17,474 nucleotides of DNA, taken from Pseudomonadota bacterium. GTDB taxonomy: Bacteria; Pseudomonadota; Gammaproteobacteria; Burkholderiales; Burkholderiaceae_D. The stretch lies in assembly GCA_023392035.1 (NCBI GenBank), contig JAEVZY010000249.1:1-17474 (forward strand). The letters run 5' to 3'. Positions 14,327 to 17,474 of the stretch are shown piece by piece (position 1 is the first letter of the stretch; every line of letters starts with the position of its first letter). A program made the translations under genes and the position numbers. The notes beneath the pieces are model-generated. The model was not told the origin of the DNA. It did not search any database and was given only the letters and a program-made list of their open reading frames with translations.

Positions 14327-15346
14327 ATGACCTTCTTGCGACTGGCCCGGACCTTGTCCCTGGCCGCATTCATGCTGGCTGGCTGGAACAGCGCACAGGC
14401 CCAGGCCTGCCCCAACCAGGGCGAGCTCGATCCCATGTACTGCGATGCCAACAAGGACCTGGTGGCGGACTTCCCCACCGATCCCAAGAAGTTCAAGAAT
14501 CCCTCGACCCTGGTCTTCACCTACACCCCGGTGGAAGACCCGGCGGTGTACGCGAAAATCTTCGAACCCTTCACCCACCATCTGGCGCAATGCACCGGCA
14601 AGAAAGTGGTGTTCTACCAGGTGCAATCCAACTCGGCCGAAATCGAAGCCATGCGCTCCGGCCGCCTGCACGTGGGCGGTTTCTCCACCGGCCCGACCGC
14701 TTTTGCGGTGAACATCGCCGGCGCCGTGCCGTTCGCGGTGAAGGGCACGGAGAAGGAATTCCAGGGCTACAACCTGATCGTCATCGTCAAGAAGGACAGC
14801 CCTTACCAGAAGCTGTCCGACTTGAAGGGCAAGAAGGTGGCGCATACCTCGCCATCCTCCAACTCCGGCCACATGGCGCCCATGGCGCTGTTTCCGGCCG
14901 AGGGCCTGAAGCCGGAAACCGATTACAAGATCCTGTTCTCGGGCAAGCATGACCAGTCGGTGATGGGCGTCAAATCCGGCGACTACGATGCCGCCGCGGT
15001 GGCCTCCGACGTGTTTCACCGCATGGGCACCCGCGGCCAGATCAAGGAAGACGATTTCCGCGTGATCTACCGCAGCGCCAAATTCCCCACCTCTTCCTTC
15101 GCCTACGCCCACGACCTGGAGCCGAACCTGCGCGAGAAGATGTTGAAGTGCTTCTACGACTACCGCTTCCCGGCCGAGATGCAAAAGGCTTTCGATGGCG
15201 CTGACCGCTTCGTTCCCGTGACCTACAAGAAGGATTGGGAAATCGTGCGCAAGGTGGCCGAAGGCGGTGGCGAGTCGTTCAACCGCAAGGCTTACGAAAA
15301 AGAATCCGCGCGCGAGGCCGCGGCCGCCGCCGCCAAGAAGAAGTAA
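14327..15346 (+). CDS. phnD: Phosphonate/phosphite-type ABC transporter substrate-binding protein PhnD
   Basis: 339 residues with an AAAAGGAG site before the ATG. The signal peptide is about 1-26 (AQAQA). The mature start is unusual: Cys28 and Cys39 flank a short loop, followed by DANKDLVAD (40-48), which looks like a calcium-binding DxNxDxxxD loop. The PhnD fold follows: TYTPVEDPAVYAKIFEPF (65-82), QSNSAEIEAMRSGRLHVGGFSTGP, and the phosphate-binding turn SPSSNSG (175-181), then FSGKHDQSVMGVKSGDYDAAAVASDVF (204-230). The C terminus is a charged, Ala/Lys-rich tail. PhnD delivers phosphonates, phosphite or related phosphorus compounds to the PhnC/PhnE importer in the inner membrane. Which ligand is bound cannot be read from the sequence. 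Confidence 0.92.
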   Translation: MTFLRLARTLSLAAFMLAGWNSAQAQACPNQGELDPMYCDANKDLVADFPTDPKKFKNPSTLVFTYTPVEDPAVYAKIFEPFTHHLAQCTGKKVVFYQVQSNSAEIEAMRSGRLHVGGFSTGPTAFAVNIAGAVPFAVKGTEKEFQGYNLIVIVKKDSPYQKLSDLKGKKVAHTSPSSNSGHMAPMALFPAEGLKPETDYKILFSGKHDQSVMGVKSGDYDAAAVASDVFHRMGTRGQIKEDDFRVIYRSAKFPTSSFAYAHDLEPNLREKMLKCFYDYRFPAEMQKAFDGADRFVPVTYKKDWEIVRKVAEGGGESFNRKAYEKESAREAAAAAAKKK

Positions 15347-15355
15347 AGGCGCGCC

Positions 15356-16138
15356 ATGACGGCAGCCGTCGCCATGCCGCCAAGGCATACCCTGGTCATC
15401 GAAAAACTGGCCAAGTCCTACCGTGCTGGCAAGCCGGTGTTGCGCGAGGTCTCGCTCAGTTTCGAGAAGAGCGAAGTGGTGGCCATCATCGGTCCTTCCG
15501 GCACCGGCAAATCCACCTTGATCCGCTGCGTGAACCGGCTGGTGGAACCGACCAGCGGCCAGATCCTGCTCGATGGGCAGGACCTGGTGCAGCTGTCCGG
15601 GCGCGCATTGCGCAGCGCCCGGCGCCGCATCGGCATGGTGTTCCAGGAGTACAACCTGGTCGAGCGCCTGAGCGTGATGGAAAACCTGCTCACCGGCCGC
15701 CTGGGCTATATGAATGCCCTGAGCGCCTGGCTGCGCCGCTTTCCGCAAGCCGATATCGAACGCGCCTGGGACTTGCTGCAAGTGGTCGGCCTGCAGGATT
15801 TCGCCAGCCAGCGTGCCGATGCCCTCTCCGGCGGACAACGGCAGCGGGTCGGCATCGCGCGCGCCCTGATGCAGCAACCGCAGCTGATCCTGGCCGATGA
15901 ACCGACTTCTTCGCTCGACCCCAAGACTTCGGTGGAAATCATGACGCTGTTGGCCGGCATCGCGCGCGAACAGGACATGCCGGTCATCGTCAACATGCAT
16001 GATGTCGAGCTGGCCAAACGCTTCGCCCAGCGCATCGTCGGCATGGCCGGCGGCAGGGTGATTTACGACGGCGCGCCGGCTGGACTGTCGGACGACATGC
16101 TGCGTCAAATCTACGGCGGCGAGTCGTGGCTGCAGTGA
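15356..16138 (+). CDS. phnC: Phosphonate-type ABC transporter ATP-binding protein PhnC
   Basis: 260 residues. All ATPase motifs are intact: Walker A GPSGTGKS (46-53), Q-loop Gln97 in VFQEYN, signature LSGGQ (157-161), Walker B LILADE (177-182), D-loop SLD (186-188) and H-loop His215. The sequence NLVERLSVMENLLTGRLGYM is typical of PhnC. It powers import of phosphonate- or phosphite-type compounds together with the PhnE permeases. It begins nine bases after phnD and overlaps phnE1, consistent with one operon. Confidence 0.95.
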   Translation: MTAAVAMPPRHTLVIEKLAKSYRAGKPVLREVSLSFEKSEVVAIIGPSGTGKSTLIRCVNRLVEPTSGQILLDGQDLVQLSGRALRSARRRIGMVFQEYNLVERLSVMENLLTGRLGYMNALSAWLRRFPQADIERAWDLLQVVGLQDFASQRADALSGGQRQRVGIARALMQQPQLILADEPTSSLDPKTSVEIMTLLAGIAREQDMPVIVNMHDVELAKRFAQRIVGMAGGRVIYDGAPAGLSDDMLRQIYGGESWLQ

Positions 16139-16938
16139 GCGCCGGCGAGTTGGCGCGCGGCGTTCGCGCCTACCGCCCATTCCGCGCCAGCCCTGGCGCC
16201 CGGCTGACGCTGGCGGCGCTGGTCCTGTACTGCTTCTACGCGGCGTCCACGCTCGACTTCACCTGGGCCCGCTTCCAGTCGGGCCTGGGCCATGGCGCGC
16301 AATTCCTGGCGCGCATGTTCCCGCCCAATTTCGAGCGCTGGGATGTGCTCTTGCAGGGACTGCTGGAATCCTTGCAGATCGCGGTGCTGGCTTCGGCCCT
16401 GGGCATCCTGGTGTCGCTGCCGATCGGCGTGCTGGCGGCGCGCAACCTGATGCCGGAGTGGGTGAGTTGGCCGGCGCGCGCCTTGATCGCGCTGTGCCGC
16501 TCGCTGCATCCGGTGATCATGGCCATCCTGTTCGTCAAGGCGGTGGGCTTTGGCGCGCTGGCCGGCATCCTGGCGCTGGTGGTGGCGTCCATCGGCTTCA
16601 TCGGCAAGCTGTTTGCCGAAGCCATAGAAGAAATCTCGGCCACGCAGGTGGAGGCGGTGCGCGCCACCGGCGCCTCGTGGATGAACGTGATCATCTTCGG
16701 CGTGCTGCCGCAGGTGCTGGCGCGCTTCGTCGGCTTTTCCACCTACCAGCTCGATTCCAATTTGCGCAATTCGACCATGGTCGGCATCGTCGGCGCCGGC
16801 GGCATAGGCGGCACTTTGTTCTCGGCCTTCCAGCGCTTCGACTACGACTTCGTGTGCGCGATCCTGATCGCCATCATCGCCATCATCATGCTGGGCGAAG
16901 TGCTGTCCAATTGGGTGAAGAAGGTATTGCATGTCTAG
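16126..16938 (+). CDS. phnE: Phosphonate-type ABC transporter permease PhnE (first copy)
   Basis: 270 residues if the GTG at 16126 is used, a 13-base overlap with phnC; a second GTG at 16135 gives a four-base GTGA overlap and is equally possible. Membrane helices are predicted near 26-45, 80-105, 115-160 and 215-260. The ATPase-contact (EAA) loop is seen at EAVRATGASWMNVIIFGVLPQ (176-196). The end STMVGIVGAGGIGGTLFSAFQRFDYD is characteristic of PhnE proteins. It forms the inner-membrane channel with the second PhnE copy and PhnC. Confidence 0.92.
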   Translation: MAAVSAGELARGVRAYRPFRASPGARLTLAALVLYCFYAASTLDFTWARFQSGLGHGAQFLARMFPPNFERWDVLLQGLLESLQIAVLASALGILVSLPIGVLAARNLMPEWVSWPARALIALCRSLHPVIMAILFVKAVGFGALAGILALVVASIGFIGKLFAEAIEEISATQVEAVRATGASWMNVIIFGVLPQVLARFVGFSTYQLDSNLRNSTMVGIVGAGGIGGTLFSAFQRFDYDFVCAILIAIIAIIMLGEVLSNWVKKVLHV

Positions 16939-17474
16939 CGTACTGACGGCATCCGCGCCGCCGCGGCGCTGGCAACGCTTCACGCCCCTGCAGCGCGGCT
17001 TGCGCTGGCTGATCTGGTTCGTGATCGTGGCCGCCGTGCTGGCGGCGGCGCGCTCGGTGGAAGTGATTCCGGAATTCATTGCCGATGCGCCGGAGCAGGT
17101 GGCCGACCTCTTGCAGCGCATGTGGCCGCCGGCGGTGGATTACTACCCCAAGGGCATCCACGCGGCTTTGGTGGAAACCCTGCACATCGCCAGCCTGGGC
17201 ACGCTGTTGTCGGTGCTGATGGCCGTGCCTTTCGGCCTGCTGGCGGCGAAGAATGTCACGCCCAATGCGGCGCTGAATTTCCTGGCGCGGCTGGTGCTGG
17301 TATCGAGCCGCTCGGTCAATTCGCTGGTGTGGGCCTTGCTCTTTGTCGGCATCTTCGGCCCGGGCGCCCTGGCGGGTACGCTGGCGATCGCTTTTCGCTC
17401 GATCGGCTTTGTCGGCAAGTTGCTGGGCGAGGCGCTGGAGGAAAGTCCGCCCGGCCCGATCGAAGCCCTGCAGG
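16931..17474 (+). CDS. phnE: Phosphonate-type ABC transporter permease PhnE (second copy, cut by window end)
   Basis: 181 codons are visible before the right edge. The ATG at 16931 overlaps the stop of the first phnE by eight bases. The N-terminal tail is rich in Ala, Pro and Arg, followed by a hydrophobic helix (about 26-43), the segment YPKGIHAALVETLHIASLGTLLSVLMAVPFGLLAAKNV, and LVWALLFVGIFGPGALAGTLAIAFRSIGFVGKLLGEALEE leading into the EAA loop. Two adjacent PhnE-type permeases are known in several phosphonate/phosphite operons and probably pair as a heterodimer. Any further genes, such as C-P lyase or phosphite dehydrogenase, would lie beyond the window. Confidence 0.92.
   Translation, partial: MSSVLTASAPPRRWQRFTPLQRGLRWLIWFVIVAAVLAAARSVEVIPEFIADAPEQVADLLQRMWPPAVDYYPKGIHAALVETLHIASLGTLLSVLMAVPFGLLAAKNVTPNAALNFLARLVLVSSRSVNSLVWALLFVGIFGPGALAGTLAIAFRSIGFVGKLLGEALEESPPGPIEALQ

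Noticed and set aside
13907..16180. A 757-codon open frame on the minus strand
   Set aside because: It is antisense to thioredoxin, phnD and phnC, which all have intact motifs; the translation has no recognisable domain.

Overview
The window is high-GC proteobacterial DNA with tightly packed genes. It looks like a Burkholderiales chromosome, most likely an Oxalobacteraceae (Herbaspirillum-like) genome. This rests on two orphan Bug-family (TctC-like) periplasmic binding proteins, the GC-rich codon usage, and several small organic-acid or aromatic catabolic modules next to transporters. The taxonomy is inferred from gene content; no rRNA or marker gene is present. I see no tRNA, rRNA, CRISPR array, insertion sequence or phage gene.

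Left part (1-2724): a membrane fatty acid desaturase (minus strand, 3' end cut by the window edge) is divergent from a secreted DsrE-family protein. A two-domain cupin/SnoaL-like protein follows.

Middle-left (2725-7803): a coupled pair on the minus strand, a class III (CaiB/BaiF) CoA-transferase and a divergent enoyl-CoA hydratase/isomerase homologue with a 4-base overlap. It is divergent from a Bug-family binding protein followed by kgtP, an MHS-family 2-oxoglutarate permease. This looks like an organic acid capture, uptake and CoA-activation module. A small orphan pseudo-receiver protein lies on the minus strand downstream of kgtP.

Middle-right (7959-13723): a LysR-type regulator runs convergent with a four-gene minus-strand operon: Bug-family binding protein, UbiD-family decarboxylase, UbiX prenyl-FMN synthase, and a ThDP-dependent acetolactate-synthase-like enzyme. 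Gaps are 21, 19 and 56 bases. A sigma70-like promoter precedes the Bug gene. The operon pairs a prFMN decarboxylase and its cofactor maker with a ThDP carboligase/decarboxylase, and is the least ordinary metabolic unit here. A 23-bp-arm palindrome resembling REP-type elements sits at the convergent junction and encodes the last 17 residues of the LysR protein.

Right part (13922-17474): a small single-domain thioredoxin-like protein precedes phnD-phnC-phnE1-phnE2, a phosphonate/phosphite-type ABC importer operon with a good promoter (TTGCCT-N17-TACAAT). The second permease is cut by the window end. No stretch over 300 bases lacks a gene; the largest gap (4602-4831) holds two divergent promoter candidates.
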